A DNA stretch of 64,000 bases. It comes from Pseudomonadota bacterium (lineage in GTDB: Bacteria; Desulfobacterota; Desulfovibrionia; Desulfovibrionales; Desulfovibrionaceae). Each line of letters opens with the position of its first letter. Position 1 is the first letter of the stretch. Of this stretch, positions 34,182 to 43,583 are shown one piece after another. The stretch spans positions 324,182 through 388,181 of the forward strand of contig JAEWQB010000010.1 in NCBI GenBank assembly GCA_023460395.1. The letters run 5' to 3'. The notes under the pieces were generated by a model. The model saw nothing but the letters and a program-made list of their open reading frames with translations. It was not told where the DNA came from and searched no databases. A program made the translations under genes and the position numbers.

Positions 34182-35603
34182 TTAGCGCAGCCCTTCCTTT
34201 AGCTGTAGAATCCGGCGGTATGATGCTTCGATGCGTTCCTGAGGAATTTCACCGGAACGCACCAAGGTAAGCAGGATGTCTGAAACGGTGGGAACAATAT
34301 CTGGGTCGTATTGCAGGTTATTCCCGAACAACAAAATATCCGCTCCCGCCAGCACCGCACGCTTTACTGCCTCTTCCAGCCCATATTCGTCGGCAATGGC
34401 CTTCATCTGCATATCATCGGTAATAACAACACCGTCATAGCCTAACCGGTCGCGCAATATTTCGGCAATGACCTTGTGCGAAAGCGTCGCCGGGTGGTCC
34501 GCATCCAGCCGGGCATTAAACAAATGTCCGGTCATCACAGCCCGATGCAAGGGTGCCCGCAGCACTTCCGAAAAAGGGATAAGCTCCATGTCGGACCACG
34601 TTTCCGTCACGTCCGTCACGCCAAGATGCGAATCGGCCCCCGCGCTGCCGTGACCGGGAAAATGCTTGAAGCAGGCAATAACACCAGTCGCGTTCAACCC
34701 TTGCGCAAAGGCCCGGCCCTGAGCCGCCACCACAGCGGGGTCGGCGGAAAAGCTGCGGCCCAATGCACCGATAACTGGCGAATCCGCTTTTACGTTCACA
34801 TCAAGCACCGGAGCAAAATTCAAATTGATTCCCACATCCGCCAGCATGCGCCCCGCGTGCTCTCCCGCAGCACGGGCGGCTTCTACCGTACCCTGCCCCA
34901 ATGTAGCTGCGGAAAGCATGGCGGAAAATCCGTGTTCCGGCTTCAAACGCGCAACGCGCCCCCCTTCCTGATCCACCGCGATAAACAGCGGCAAAGACGC
35001 CTGTTCCCGGTGGGTACGTCCGTCTGTATTCCCAAAAATTTTTTCCTGTACGGATGAAACAGATTGCGGGCCATCCACAACCGGCGCCTCCGGCTGTGTT
35101 CCTCCCGCCCGCACCTGCACGGGGCGTCCTGCGGAATCTCGCGGAAATTGCAGCGGCCCTTCGCCCTGCCGGGCCGCAGCTTGCAAACAGGCGGTAAGCT
35201 CCCGTACCTGCGCGACATCCCGGATATTACGTCCCTGCGTTCGCAACACCACATCATAATCAAATAGAATCACACCACCAAGACCATACTCCCTAATGTC
35301 CCGGATAATCGGGTGCGCTGCGTCCACCGTTGTCCCCCGAAACCCGACAAGGAGCATCTGCCCCACCATTTTTCGCAGAGCAGGAGGCTGCGCGGCACCC
35401 GCGTGAGTGGTCGAAACAGCCCTATCCAGCAGAGCTGCGGGCAATTCACACACACTATTTCCCCGGTAATTAAGAGCAGAGGCCACTCCCGCCGCTATCA
35501 GCAAAAGCGACACGGACAACGCGAAGCGTATGCGCCCATATTCGCCCCCCAAACGCAGGATGCGACGCCCCTGAACGCGCAGCCGCTGCGACCGACTACC
35601 CAT
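34182..35603 (-). CDS. Family 3 glycoside hydrolase, NagZ-like beta-N-acetylhexosaminidase, membrane-anchored
   Basis: The protein has 473 residues. A basic start and one hydrophobic helix (FALSVSLLLIAAGVASAL) act as an uncleaved anchor or signal. GH3 motifs are MLLVGFRG, FIAVDQEGGRVARL, KHFPGHGSAGADSH and the nucleophile aspartate in VVITDDMQMKAI. NagZ-type enzymes recycle murein GlcNAc. An insert of about 65 residues rich in G, Q and P lies between the first barrel strands and the DQEGG motif. The start overlaps the hydantoinase stop; ATG 35603 is preferred to a TTG three codons earlier. Confidence 0.92.
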   Translation of the reverse strand: MGSRSQRLRVQGRRILRLGGEYGRIRFALSVSLLLIAAGVASALNYRGNSVCELPAALLDRAVSTTHAGAAQPPALRKMVGQMLLVGFRGTTVDAAHPIIRDIREYGLGGVILFDYDVVLRTQGRNIRDVAQVRELTACLQAAARQGEGPLQFPRDSAGRPVQVRAGGTQPEAPVVDGPQSVSSVQEKIFGNTDGRTHREQASLPLFIAVDQEGGRVARLKPEHGFSAMLSAATLGQGTVEAARAAGEHAGRMLADVGINLNFAPVLDVNVKADSPVIGALGRSFSADPAVVAAQGRAFAQGLNATGVIACFKHFPGHGSAGADSHLGVTDVTETWSDMELIPFSEVLRAPLHRAVMTGHLFNARLDADHPATLSHKVIAEILRDRLGYDGVVITDDMQMKAIADEYGLEEAVKRAVLAGADILLFGNNLQYDPDIVPTVSDILLTLVRSGEIPQERIEASYRRILQLKEGLR

Positions 35604-37260
35604 GTGGCACAACCTCTACCACGCCGGGCCGCACCTGACATTTCACGCGGATATTCCGCCCGACCACTCCGTAGTCGCCCACCATGCTAAAGCTAGAGGC
35701 CGCCAGCGTATCTACTTCATTCCGGCCCAACGGCACTCCCATGCTCCTCAAGTGCTCCATCAGCAAAGTCACGGCATCTTCCTGCGCACGGGCAAGAGAA
35801 TACTGACCGCTTACCGTATCACGCAACCCAAGAACCGGCACCACACGCACCTCTTTTTCCGTATCCGCGAACAGCTCTAGTTCAAATGTCGTTCTCGTCA
35901 GCGCCGCGCCTATGGCGTTAGCTACCTCGTATTGTCCGGGCACTTCCACTCCAAGCCCCATGGCAGTCTCCAGCATCCCGGAAAACACACGGGCTGGCCC
36001 CCCCATGACATACACGCGGGAGGGCGCGATCCGGACACCTTCAATGAGTTCCATAATGGTGTAGACAGGCCGGGAATTAATGGCGGCAAGCAACTCGTCC
36101 ACAGCACGAGTTATAGATGTTACTGCCGCAGCCACAGCGGCGTCAGCCAGAGCATCCGGGAATATATCCCAGAGTGCCGCGAGGTTGCGAATACTTTCCC
36201 GGCTGGCCTCCACATCACCGAAACGAGCCAACCCCTTATAGATGCACGCATCCATCAGAGTAGGATGCGAACCGCCCATAGCCACGCTGGGACCAAGGCG
36301 CTCCGGTCCCACACGGACTGTCCCGGCGTGCATGTGCAAACGCGAATCGCCGCCCACGCCAATGGACCGCGTGCGCAAGGCCCGCACCAGAGTGGGATAA
36401 CTGCCGACGGCAATTCCGTCGTTCTCAATAACTGGCGAGCCTGAGGCGAAAATGGCTATATCCGTTGTGGTGCCCCCGATGTCCAAAATAATGGAATCTT
36501 GCCGGACATCGCACAACGCCACAATTCCCATGACACTGGCGGCGGGACCGGAAAGGATGGACTCCACCGGATGCTCTCTGGAAACGGCTAACGGCATGGT
36601 GCCGCCATCCGCCTTAAGAACATGAATGGGCGCGGTGACCCCGAACTCACGGACACTCTGCTCCACGGCGTCTGCAAAACGATTGTAAAGCCGCCAGACG
36701 GCTGAATTATAGTAGGCAGTGGCAATACGGCGCGGGAGATTAAGCTGGCCCGAAAGACGGTGGCCCATAGAGACAAAATCCGCTCCCGGACCAAGAGCGT
36801 CTCGCATGCGCTGTTCATGTACCGGATTGCGGGTAGAAAATTTTCCCACCGCCGCGAACACGGAAAGTCCCGCATCGCGGCAACGCGAGGCCACATCGGC
36901 AAGCTGGGCCGGATTTGGAGGCACCACTTCCACCCCGCGATGATCCACAGACCCGCCAACGAGATAATAAAAGCGCCCCATCTGGAAGGCTTCGGGATCA
37001 ATTCCCGGTCCTGCGGAGAGTAACAGCCCCACCTCTTCCGTACGTCCTTCCACAATAGCGTTGGTGGACAGCGTGGTGGAGAGAGTCACTCGCGCCACTG
37101 CGGCTGGCTCCACCTGCGCCAGCACAGCCTGCAACACCCCGCGCACAGAAACCAGCAAATCGTGGTGGTTGGTGGGCACTTTGGCAGAAGCCGTTACCCG
37201 TCCCTCCGTCACTGCCACCGCATCTGTGTGGGTTCCCCCCACGTCTATGCCAATACGCAC
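35596..37260 (-). CDS. Hydantoinase/oxoprolinase (HyuA-like) family protein
   Basis: The protein has about 554 residues. The actin-like fold is shown by VRIGIDVGGTHTDAVAV (N-terminal phosphate 1 motif), TLSTNAIVEGR, SGPAASVMG, ILDIGGTTTDIAIF and the C-terminal VYVMGGPARVFSGML. HyuA enzymes hydrolyse hydantoins or 5-oxoproline with ATP. The substrate here is unknown, and no HyuB partner adjoins it. GTG 37260 is chosen because GGAG lies 7 bases before it; an ATG 7 codons earlier lies within pdxA. Confidence 0.9.
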   Translation of the reverse strand: MRIGIDVGGTHTDAVAVTEGRVTASAKVPTNHHDLLVSVRGVLQAVLAQVEPAAVARVTLSTTLSTNAIVEGRTEEVGLLLSAGPGIDPEAFQMGRFYYLVGGSVDHRGVEVVPPNPAQLADVASRCRDAGLSVFAAVGKFSTRNPVHEQRMRDALGPGADFVSMGHRLSGQLNLPRRIATAYYNSAVWRLYNRFADAVEQSVREFGVTAPIHVLKADGGTMPLAVSREHPVESILSGPAASVMGIVALCDVRQDSIILDIGGTTTDIAIFASGSPVIENDGIAVGSYPTLVRALRTRSIGVGGDSRLHMHAGTVRVGPERLGPSVAMGGSHPTLMDACIYKGLARFGDVEASRESIRNLAALWDIFPDALADAAVAAAVTSITRAVDELLAAINSRPVYTIMELIEGVRIAPSRVYVMGGPARVFSGMLETAMGLGVEVPGQYEVANAIGAALTRTTFELELFADTEKEVRVVPVLGLRDTVSGQYSLARAQEDAVTLLMEHLRSMGVPLGRNEVDTLAASSFSMVGDYGVVGRNIRVKCQVRPGVVEVVPHG

Positions 37261-37264
37261 GTTG

Positions 37265-38317
37265 CTACTCCATTCCGGCAAACCTTGTCAGCCGCGCAGC
37301 CAGATCCAGAGCTTCTTCCAGACTGCCCGTTTCAGCCACGTCCTTGCCGGTGATGTCAAACCCTGTACCATGATCCACAGAAGTGCGCACAAAGGGCAAC
37401 CCCAGCGTCACATTTACCGCATGAGAAAAATGCATCAGTTTAAGAGGGCCAAGTCCCTGATCGTGGTACATGGCCAATACCGCGGAGAATTCTCCCTTGG
37501 CAGCACGGGCGAAAATCGTATCTGCGGGAAACGGCCCGGAGGCGGCAATTCCAGCCCGCCGCGCGCGCTCTATAGCCGGACCGATAATTTCCACTTCCTC
37601 ACGCCCGATCTTGCCCGATTCTCCGGCATGCGGATTTAACCCGCATACCGCCACGGGGCCGGGCACCCCCAGTTTGCGCACAAAGTCCGCTGTTAAGGCA
37701 AGACAACGCATAATGCGTTCTTCGGTAATCAGGTCCGGCACTTCACGCAGCGGGGGATGTGTTGTCACCAGACTTACCCGGAGCTTACTGCCGCACAGAT
37801 GCATGCACACGTCGTCATCACGCAGCCCGGAAAAACGTGCTAAAAATTCGGTATGTCCGGGAAAATTAAACCCCGCTTCCTGTAACATGGCCTTGTGTAA
37901 CGGCAGCGTGACCACACCATCAGCCACACCATCCTGAATGAGATGGCATGCGCTATCCAGCGTCATACCGGCACAGCGTCCCCCGTGCGGAGTTGGTATG
38001 CCTATGTCGAGCGGAATGCCAGCCACCCCGGAAGGCTCAAAGAGGAACACGCCCGGCTCTTCACCAGTAATGCGCCCTGGATCACCGATACGCGTCCAGA
38101 AGCGCCCCGTTCCCAGCCGCGCGGCATGCACATCGAGCGCAGCTTCCGGTCCTACAAGAATGAGGGGAATTACCGGAAGCGAACCGCTTCCTCCCATGCC
38201 CAGCAATCGGCAGGCCAACTCCGGCCCAAGCCCGTTCGGATCACCCAAAGTCACCAACAAAGGTTTTGTTGTCACGCTGTTCACCAACTTGCTGCAAAAG
38301 AATACACGCAAATTCAC
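37265..38317 (-). CDS. pdxA: 4-hydroxythreonine-4-phosphate dehydrogenase
   Basis: This 350-residue enzyme oxidises 4-phosphohydroxy-L-threonine in vitamin B6 synthesis. Family motifs are VTLGDPNGLGPELAC, TLPLHKAMLQEAGFNFPGHTEFLA, CGLNPHAGESGKIGREE and AMYHDQGLGPLKLMHF, which hold the metal-binding histidines (GHTE, PHAGE, YHDQ). SVDHGTGFDITG closes the site. The start is GTG with AAAGGA nearby. The hydantoinase gene begins just inside its 3' end. Confidence 0.95.
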   Translation of the reverse strand: MNLRVFFCSKLVNSVTTKPLLVTLGDPNGLGPELACRLLGMGGSGSLPVIPLILVGPEAALDVHAARLGTGRFWTRIGDPGRITGEEPGVFLFEPSGVAGIPLDIGIPTPHGGRCAGMTLDSACHLIQDGVADGVVTLPLHKAMLQEAGFNFPGHTEFLARFSGLRDDDVCMHLCGSKLRVSLVTTHPPLREVPDLITEERIMRCLALTADFVRKLGVPGPVAVCGLNPHAGESGKIGREEVEIIGPAIERARRAGIAASGPFPADTIFARAAKGEFSAVLAMYHDQGLGPLKLMHFSHAVNVTLGLPFVRTSVDHGTGFDITGKDVAETGSLEEALDLAARLTRFAGME

Positions 38318-38667
38318 GCCGTCCTTTCAGCCCCCGGCAGGGCACGCCGTGTGAGCCAAAAGAAAACCCGAAACCGTCAGGAGCATTCGCTCAAGCCCTT
38401 TGCATATGGGCATTATACCGAACGACCGTATGCAGTTTTATATCCACTGTAAAGCGGCAAAGCCCGCACCATACGCGGCTCCCGATGCCTTTACCCTCTC
38501 CGCGTCCTCCGCGAATTGTTCCTCGCCCCTTTCCACGGACTGGTGTTGCTAAGGGCACTGTGCTACAGAACAACCATACCCATTATGGTGCACTTTCGCA
38601 CCCAAGCGGTCTGTTCCGCAGGACCAAGCGCAAGCTGCCTCGTATGACCGTGCCTTTAGGAGGAAAC
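38318..38667. other. Intergenic region between pdxA and pfkA
   Basis: These 350 bases hold the divergent upstream regions. An open frame runs through in phase with pfkA, but its product is low-complexity and it has no start support. I see no hairpin or gene here. Confidence 0.5.
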
Positions 38668-40014
38668 ATGTCCGCACGCAAGACCACGCCCCCTGCGGGG
38701 CAGGAAGTGGATACCGCCATCCCCACACTGGGACCGGCTAAAATTCCCTCGCCTATTCCGAACTGCCGGTTCGAGGAAGACGAACACGGCGTGCATATGT
38801 TCTTGGACAAGGAATTTCTGGAAACAGAGACTCTTCCTCCCCCGGCAGTCCGCTTTGAAAGCGCGGGACCGCGCAAGAGCATATACTTTGACAGCGCGAA
38901 GACCAAATGCGCCATTGTCACCTGCGGCGGGCTGTGCCCCGGCATTAACGATGTCATCCGCGCCATTGTTATGGAAGCGCACCACAACTATAACGTTGCC
39001 GGAGTTATGGGCATTCGTTACGGGCTGGAAGGATTTATTCCCAAATACGGGCACGAAGTGGTGGCTCTGACACCGGATTCCGTTTCCTCCATCCACCAAT
39101 TCGGCGGCACGGTGCTCGGTTCCTCACGCGGGCCACAGTCTCCTGAAGAGGTGGTAGACGCGCTGGAACGCATGAACATAAACTGCCTTTTTATGATCGG
39201 CGGCGATGGCACCATGAAAGCGGTGCGGGCCATTGTGGAAGAAGTCACCACGCGCAATCTCAAAATCGCCGTCATTGGTATTCCCAAAACCATTGATAAC
39301 GACATCAACTTCGTCCCCCAGTCTTTCGGCTTTGAAACCGCCGTGGATAAAGCCACCGAAGCGATTAACTGCGCACATACCGAAGCACAGGGCGTGATGA
39401 ACGGTATAGGGCTGGTCAAGCTCATGGGACGGGAATCCGGCTTTATCGCCGCCCATTCCACCTTCTCCATCAAGGAGGTGAACTTTGTCCTTATCCCTGA
39501 AACACCATTTGAGTTGGATGGCGAAGGGGGACTGCTCCACGCGCTGGCTGAACGGCTGGCATCCCGCCGTCACGCCGTTATCGTCGCGGCAGAAGGCGCA
39601 GGCCAGCATCTTTTGCCGGTTAACGGCGGCACGGACGCCTCTGGCAACCGGGTACTGGGAGACTTTACCGCCCTGCTGCGCATGCGCATTCACGAGCACC
39701 TTTCTTCCATAGGCATGCCGTACTCCCTCAAATATATTGACCCCAGCTATATTATCCGCTCCGTCCCTGCAAACGCAAATGATCGTATTTATTGTGGATT
39801 TTTGGGACAAAGTGCCGTACATGCCGCCATGGCGGGCAAAACATCCATGGTGGTCGCCAAGCTTATGGACCGCTATGTTCACCTTCCGCTGGATTTGGTC
39901 ACATGCAGAAGGCGCACACTTAACATCCATTCTGACTACTGGCGTGCCGTGGTGGAATCCACAGGACAATCCGGCCTTACGGGCATGGTGCCTGCCAACT
40001 ACTGCGAACGCTGA
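38668..40014 (+). CDS. pfkA: ATP-dependent 6-phosphofructokinase
   Basis: This 448-residue enzyme phosphorylates fructose 6-phosphate in glycolysis. Motifs are TCGGLCPGINDVIRAI, FMIGGDGTMKA, and IPKTIDNDINFV with VKLMGRESGF. GGDGT (not GGDD) points to ATP rather than pyrophosphate as donor, and PKTIDND is typical of the long plant/protist-like group. About 70 residues precede the catalytic core. AGGAGG lies 5 bases before the ATG. AddA starts 5 bases after its stop. Confidence 0.95.
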   Translation: MSARKTTPPAGQEVDTAIPTLGPAKIPSPIPNCRFEEDEHGVHMFLDKEFLETETLPPPAVRFESAGPRKSIYFDSAKTKCAIVTCGGLCPGINDVIRAIVMEAHHNYNVAGVMGIRYGLEGFIPKYGHEVVALTPDSVSSIHQFGGTVLGSSRGPQSPEEVVDALERMNINCLFMIGGDGTMKAVRAIVEEVTTRNLKIAVIGIPKTIDNDINFVPQSFGFETAVDKATEAINCAHTEAQGVMNGIGLVKLMGRESGFIAAHSTFSIKEVNFVLIPETPFELDGEGGLLHALAERLASRRHAVIVAAEGAGQHLLPVNGGTDASGNRVLGDFTALLRMRIHEHLSSIGMPYSLKYIDPSYIIRSVPANANDRIYCGFLGQSAVHAAMAGKTSMVVAKLMDRYVHLPLDLVTCRRRTLNIHSDYWRAVVESTGQSGLTGMVPANYCER

Positions 40015-40019
40015 CCCTC

Positions 40020-43000
40020 ATGCTGCAACAAATCAACGCTTCCGCCGGGTCGGGAAAAACATATACCCTGACCCGGCAGTTTCTTACTCTGCTCGGCAAC
40101 GCCGTGGAAACGGAACGCAGCCCTGCCTGCGCCATAGGCCGGGCACCCGGCGATCCCCATTGCTGGCCTGAAATTCTCGCCGCGACCTTCACCAACAAAG
40201 CCGCCACGGAAATGCGCGAGCGTATCGTGCGCTCCTTGAAGGAACGCGCGTTAGACCCACAGGCACGTAACGCCGCTTCAGACTGGGACGCCAAAACCGC
40301 CGCCCACTGGGTAGACGTGCTTTTGCGCCGTTTTTCCTCGCTCAACGTGCGCACTATCGACAGCCTGCTCAACATGCTGGTGCGCCTCTCCGCGTTGGAA
40401 CTGGGTCTGCCGCCGGACTTCACTCCCGTCTTCGACGACCGGGAACTCTTCGACCCCTTGTATGACCGACTCTTGGACAACGCACGGGCGGGCGGCCCGG
40501 AGCGCGACATGGTATCGGAAGCCTGCCAGACCCTTGTCCGGCACACCGACTGGCGCGGTTTCGCCCCCAAAAACGCCATCCGCTCCCGGCTGTACGATAT
40601 CCTGCGCCTGCGGTTGGAAACAGAAGACCCATACGTGCCGGAATCCTCCGCGCACCCGGAAGATTTGGACAACCCTCCGTATTCCGGGACCACCGTTACG
40701 GCCCCCCCTCCCGTCGCCGATGCCGGAATGTTGCGCGGCTGGCTGGTCAATCTGCACACCGACTATGTAAACGCAGCAGCAGCCGTTTCCCGGCTGCTGT
40801 CACAGGAACAGCTTTCCGCTCAGGCCAACTTTATCAAATTTCTTGCCACCTGCGCTGAGGGCAGCCCGTTTCACAAGCCCAAATCCTCTGTCTACGCGGC
40901 AAAGGCTTCCATTGACGATTGCCTGCTCAAGGCAAGCAAGGGAAAAGCCTCGGACGACCTTGCCGCAGCCTATGCCGACCTCTCCAACGCCTACCGGGAA
41001 TTCGACACCACCGGACATCTGGTGCGCCGGGCACTGGAGCTTGTGCCGTTCTGCCAGTTGGCCCTTCCCATGCTGCGCATGCTCCATGAAGAAGAACAGG
41101 CACAGGGCAAAGTGCTAAACGCCCTCTGGCCTCGCTACGCCCGCATGGTACTGTCCGGTGAAGCGGGTGCGTCAGAGGCGTTTTGCCGCATGGGTACCCG
41201 GCTGACCCACCTGCTTATCGACGAATTTCAGGACACATCCGCCGCGCAGTGGCAAGCCATACGGCCTCTGGCGTTGGAATGCCTGTCCAAAGGCGGCTCG
41301 CTCACCTACGTGGGAGATGTGAAACAAGCCATATACGGCTGGCGAGGGGGCGACTCCGCCTTGTTCGACGCCGTGCCCGCCGATCCAGAAATCCACGCGG
41401 TGGCCCCGGATGCCAAAATCACCAACCTGCCCTACAACTGGCGAAGCGCGGAAGCCATCGTCAGCTTCAATAATGCGGTATTCACCCGGCTTGCCGAACC
41501 GGACATCACCACGCGGTTCGCGGAGCGCATGCTTTCAGGCGCTCCAGACATAGTTCGGCAGACCATGATAGAGGATATCACCCGCAGCTTCAGCGGTGCG
41601 GCACAAGATGTGCCCGTCCATCGTGAAAACAGCGGCGGGTACGTGTGCCTGTACGACGTGACAGCGGAGCGCACAGAGGGATTGCGCGAAATCATGGAAG
41701 AGCGACTTACCACCCTCCTTCATGACGAGTTACTCCCCCGCCGCAGCCCCGGCGACATTGCTATTTTGGTGCGCACCAACACCGAAGCGGGTAATGTAGC
41801 CAAATGGCTGGTGGATCATCGCATTCCAGTGATCACCGAAAACAGCCTTTCGCTCACGCAACATCCCGCCGTGCGCCAGACAGTGGCTTTGCTGCGCTTT
41901 CTTGATTATCCCATGGACGATCTCGCCTTTTGGGAATTCCTTTCCGGCGCGTCTCTCTTTGGACCAGTCAGCGGGCTGGATGCCGAAACGCTGAACAACT
42001 GGCTGGCCCGGACAACAAAACGCCCGCTCTTCACCGCGTTCCGCGAGGACTATCCGCACCTCTGGCAGCACTGGCTGGCTCCCTTTTACGCGCAGGCTGG
42101 CCTTATGAGCGCCTACGACACCGTGCGCGAGGCGTTTACCCATTTCGACGCATTCCGCCGTCTCCCGCAAGACGCGGTGTTCCTACGCCGTTTTCTCGAA
42201 GTGGTCTTCGCTGCGGAAGAACAGGGCATGCACGCCCTTTCCGATTTTCTGGATTACTGGTCGTCCAACGGCGGCGAAGAAAAAATCCCCATGCCGGAAA
42301 CTGTGGACGCCGTCCGCGTGATGACCATGCATAAATCAAAGGGATTGGAGTTTCCCGTGGTGATAATTCCCTTCCATCACCACACCCTGACACGAAACAG
42401 TGATCCGCAAACTGTCATGGTTCATGGACGCCCGCTCTTGCTCCCCAGTTGCAAAGAAGCCGGTGTTCCTTACTATCAAGCCATGGCGGCGGAAATACGC
42501 GAGCAGTTACACCTGCTCTACGTGGCCTGGACGCGACCAGTGGAAGAGCTTTACGCGTTCATCACCTCCACGCCCCGGCAAGAGAGCGTATCCCCTTCTC
42601 TGGCGGCACTGCGCCTCATGCTGGAGCCATACGGAATGGGTCCAGATCGAGATCAGCGGGAAGCGAGTGTCAGCTTTGGCACACCGCCGCCGCCCCGCGC
42701 CGTCACCCCGCGAAAACAGGTATCCTCTCCGGCAGCACCGGCGCACACCACGGAACAGGAGACGCTTCTCGCACAAGCGGAATTCCCCACTCCGAAACCG
42801 GCATGGTTTCCCATGCAATGGCTGCCCCGGCTCAAGATTTTCCGAAATCCGCTAGCCGATCTCTTTCCGGCCCCCCTGCCCGGTTCCGCACCCAAACCGA
42901 AAGCCTCACGGACACGGACAACCGGCCCCAACTCTACGCCGCCGCATGCGATGGCGGTCAGCCTCTTTTCCGAGGCAGCGCCTGCCCGGTCGTTGAGCGA

Positions 43001-43583
43001 ACGCCACCGGGGCATCCTCATCCACGCCTGTCTGGAACGCCTGCGACTTGCTCCCGGCGCGAGGCCGCGTGAAGAACGCGAAGCCGCCGTGCTGCGGGCC
43101 ATACGGCACGGTATGCGGGCCAGCGCACAGTTGCTTCCCGTCTCCGTGAACAGCATCCCCCCGGCGGAAACCACGCCCTGCCCAAGTATTTTTGGTCACG
43201 CTGCGGAAGTTGAGCGCTTAGAGGCAGAACTGCGCGATATGTTCCTCTGGCTGGTCGATCTGCCTCAGTTCACGACATGGCAACAACACGGCACCCCAGA
43301 GCAGACACTCGTTGATACCCACGGTACGCAGCACCGCACCGACCTTCTGGTACGCGAAAACCATTCGCTGACTGTGGTGGAATACAAAACGGGACAGCCC
43401 GATTCCGCGCATTCACAGCAAATTACCCGCTATATCAATTTGCTGGCAGCCATTCCCGCCTACGCCCAATACTCCTTGCATAGCACCTTGGTTTATCTGG
43501 ACCATCGGAAAATCCTCATCTCAGATCACCCACGCGCCACCACTTCTTCCACCCCGTTCACGGACGCGCCCCATGCAGACTAA
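40020..43583 (+). CDS. addA: AddA-type helicase-nuclease (UvrD-like) of recombinational repair
   Basis: The protein has 1187 residues. Walker A (NASAGSGKTYTLTRQF) stands at residues 6-21, followed by AATFTNKAATEMRERI, LLIDEFQDTS, YVGDVKQAIYGWRGGD, VMTMHKSKGLEFPVVII and LLYVAWTRP: the full set of superfamily-1 helicase motifs. A C-terminal PD-(D/E)XK nuclease shows RTDLLV followed by VVEYKTGQ. With AddB it processes double-strand ends. It overlaps the next gene by 11 bases. Confidence 0.92.
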   Translation: MLQQINASAGSGKTYTLTRQFLTLLGNAVETERSPACAIGRAPGDPHCWPEILAATFTNKAATEMRERIVRSLKERALDPQARNAASDWDAKTAAHWVDVLLRRFSSLNVRTIDSLLNMLVRLSALELGLPPDFTPVFDDRELFDPLYDRLLDNARAGGPERDMVSEACQTLVRHTDWRGFAPKNAIRSRLYDILRLRLETEDPYVPESSAHPEDLDNPPYSGTTVTAPPPVADAGMLRGWLVNLHTDYVNAAAAVSRLLSQEQLSAQANFIKFLATCAEGSPFHKPKSSVYAAKASIDDCLLKASKGKASDDLAAAYADLSNAYREFDTTGHLVRRALELVPFCQLALPMLRMLHEEEQAQGKVLNALWPRYARMVLSGEAGASEAFCRMGTRLTHLLIDEFQDTSAAQWQAIRPLALECLSKGGSLTYVGDVKQAIYGWRGGDSALFDAVPADPEIHAVAPDAKITNLPYNWRSAEAIVSFNNAVFTRLAEPDITTRFAERMLSGAPDIVRQTMIEDITRSFSGAAQDVPVHRENSGGYVCLYDVTAERTEGLREIMEERLTTLLHDELLPRRSPGDIAILVRTNTEAGNVAKWLVDHRIPVITENSLSLTQHPAVRQTVALLRFLDYPMDDLAFWEFLSGASLFGPVSGLDAETLNNWLARTTKRPLFTAFREDYPHLWQHWLAPFYAQAGLMSAYDTVREAFTHFDAFRRLPQDAVFLRRFLEVVFAAEEQGMHALSDFLDYWSSNGGEEKIPMPETVDAVRVMTMHKSKGLEFPVVIIPFHHHTLTRNSDPQTVMVHGRPLLLPSCKEAGVPYYQAMAAEIREQLHLLYVAWTRPVEELYAFITSTPRQESVSPSLAALRLMLEPYGMGPDRDQREASVSFGTPPPPRAVTPRKQVSSPAAPAHTTEQETLLAQAEFPTPKPAWFPMQWLPRLKIFRNPLADLFPAPLPGSAPKPKASRTRTTGPNSTPPHAMAVSLFSEAAPARSLSERHRGILIHACLERLRLAPGARPREEREAAVLRAIRHGMRASAQLLPVSVNSIPPAETTPCPSIFGHAAEVERLEAELRDMFLWLVDLPQFTTWQQHGTPEQTLVDTHGTQHRTDLLVRENHSLTVVEYKTGQPDSAHSQQITRYINLLAAIPAYAQYSLHSTLVYLDHRKILISDHPRATTSSTPFTDAPHAD

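Noticed and set aside
38266..38667. N-terminal extension of phosphofructokinase by 134 codons
   Set aside because: The extension is low-complexity, has no ribosome-binding site, and the ATG at 38668 has a perfect AGGAGG.
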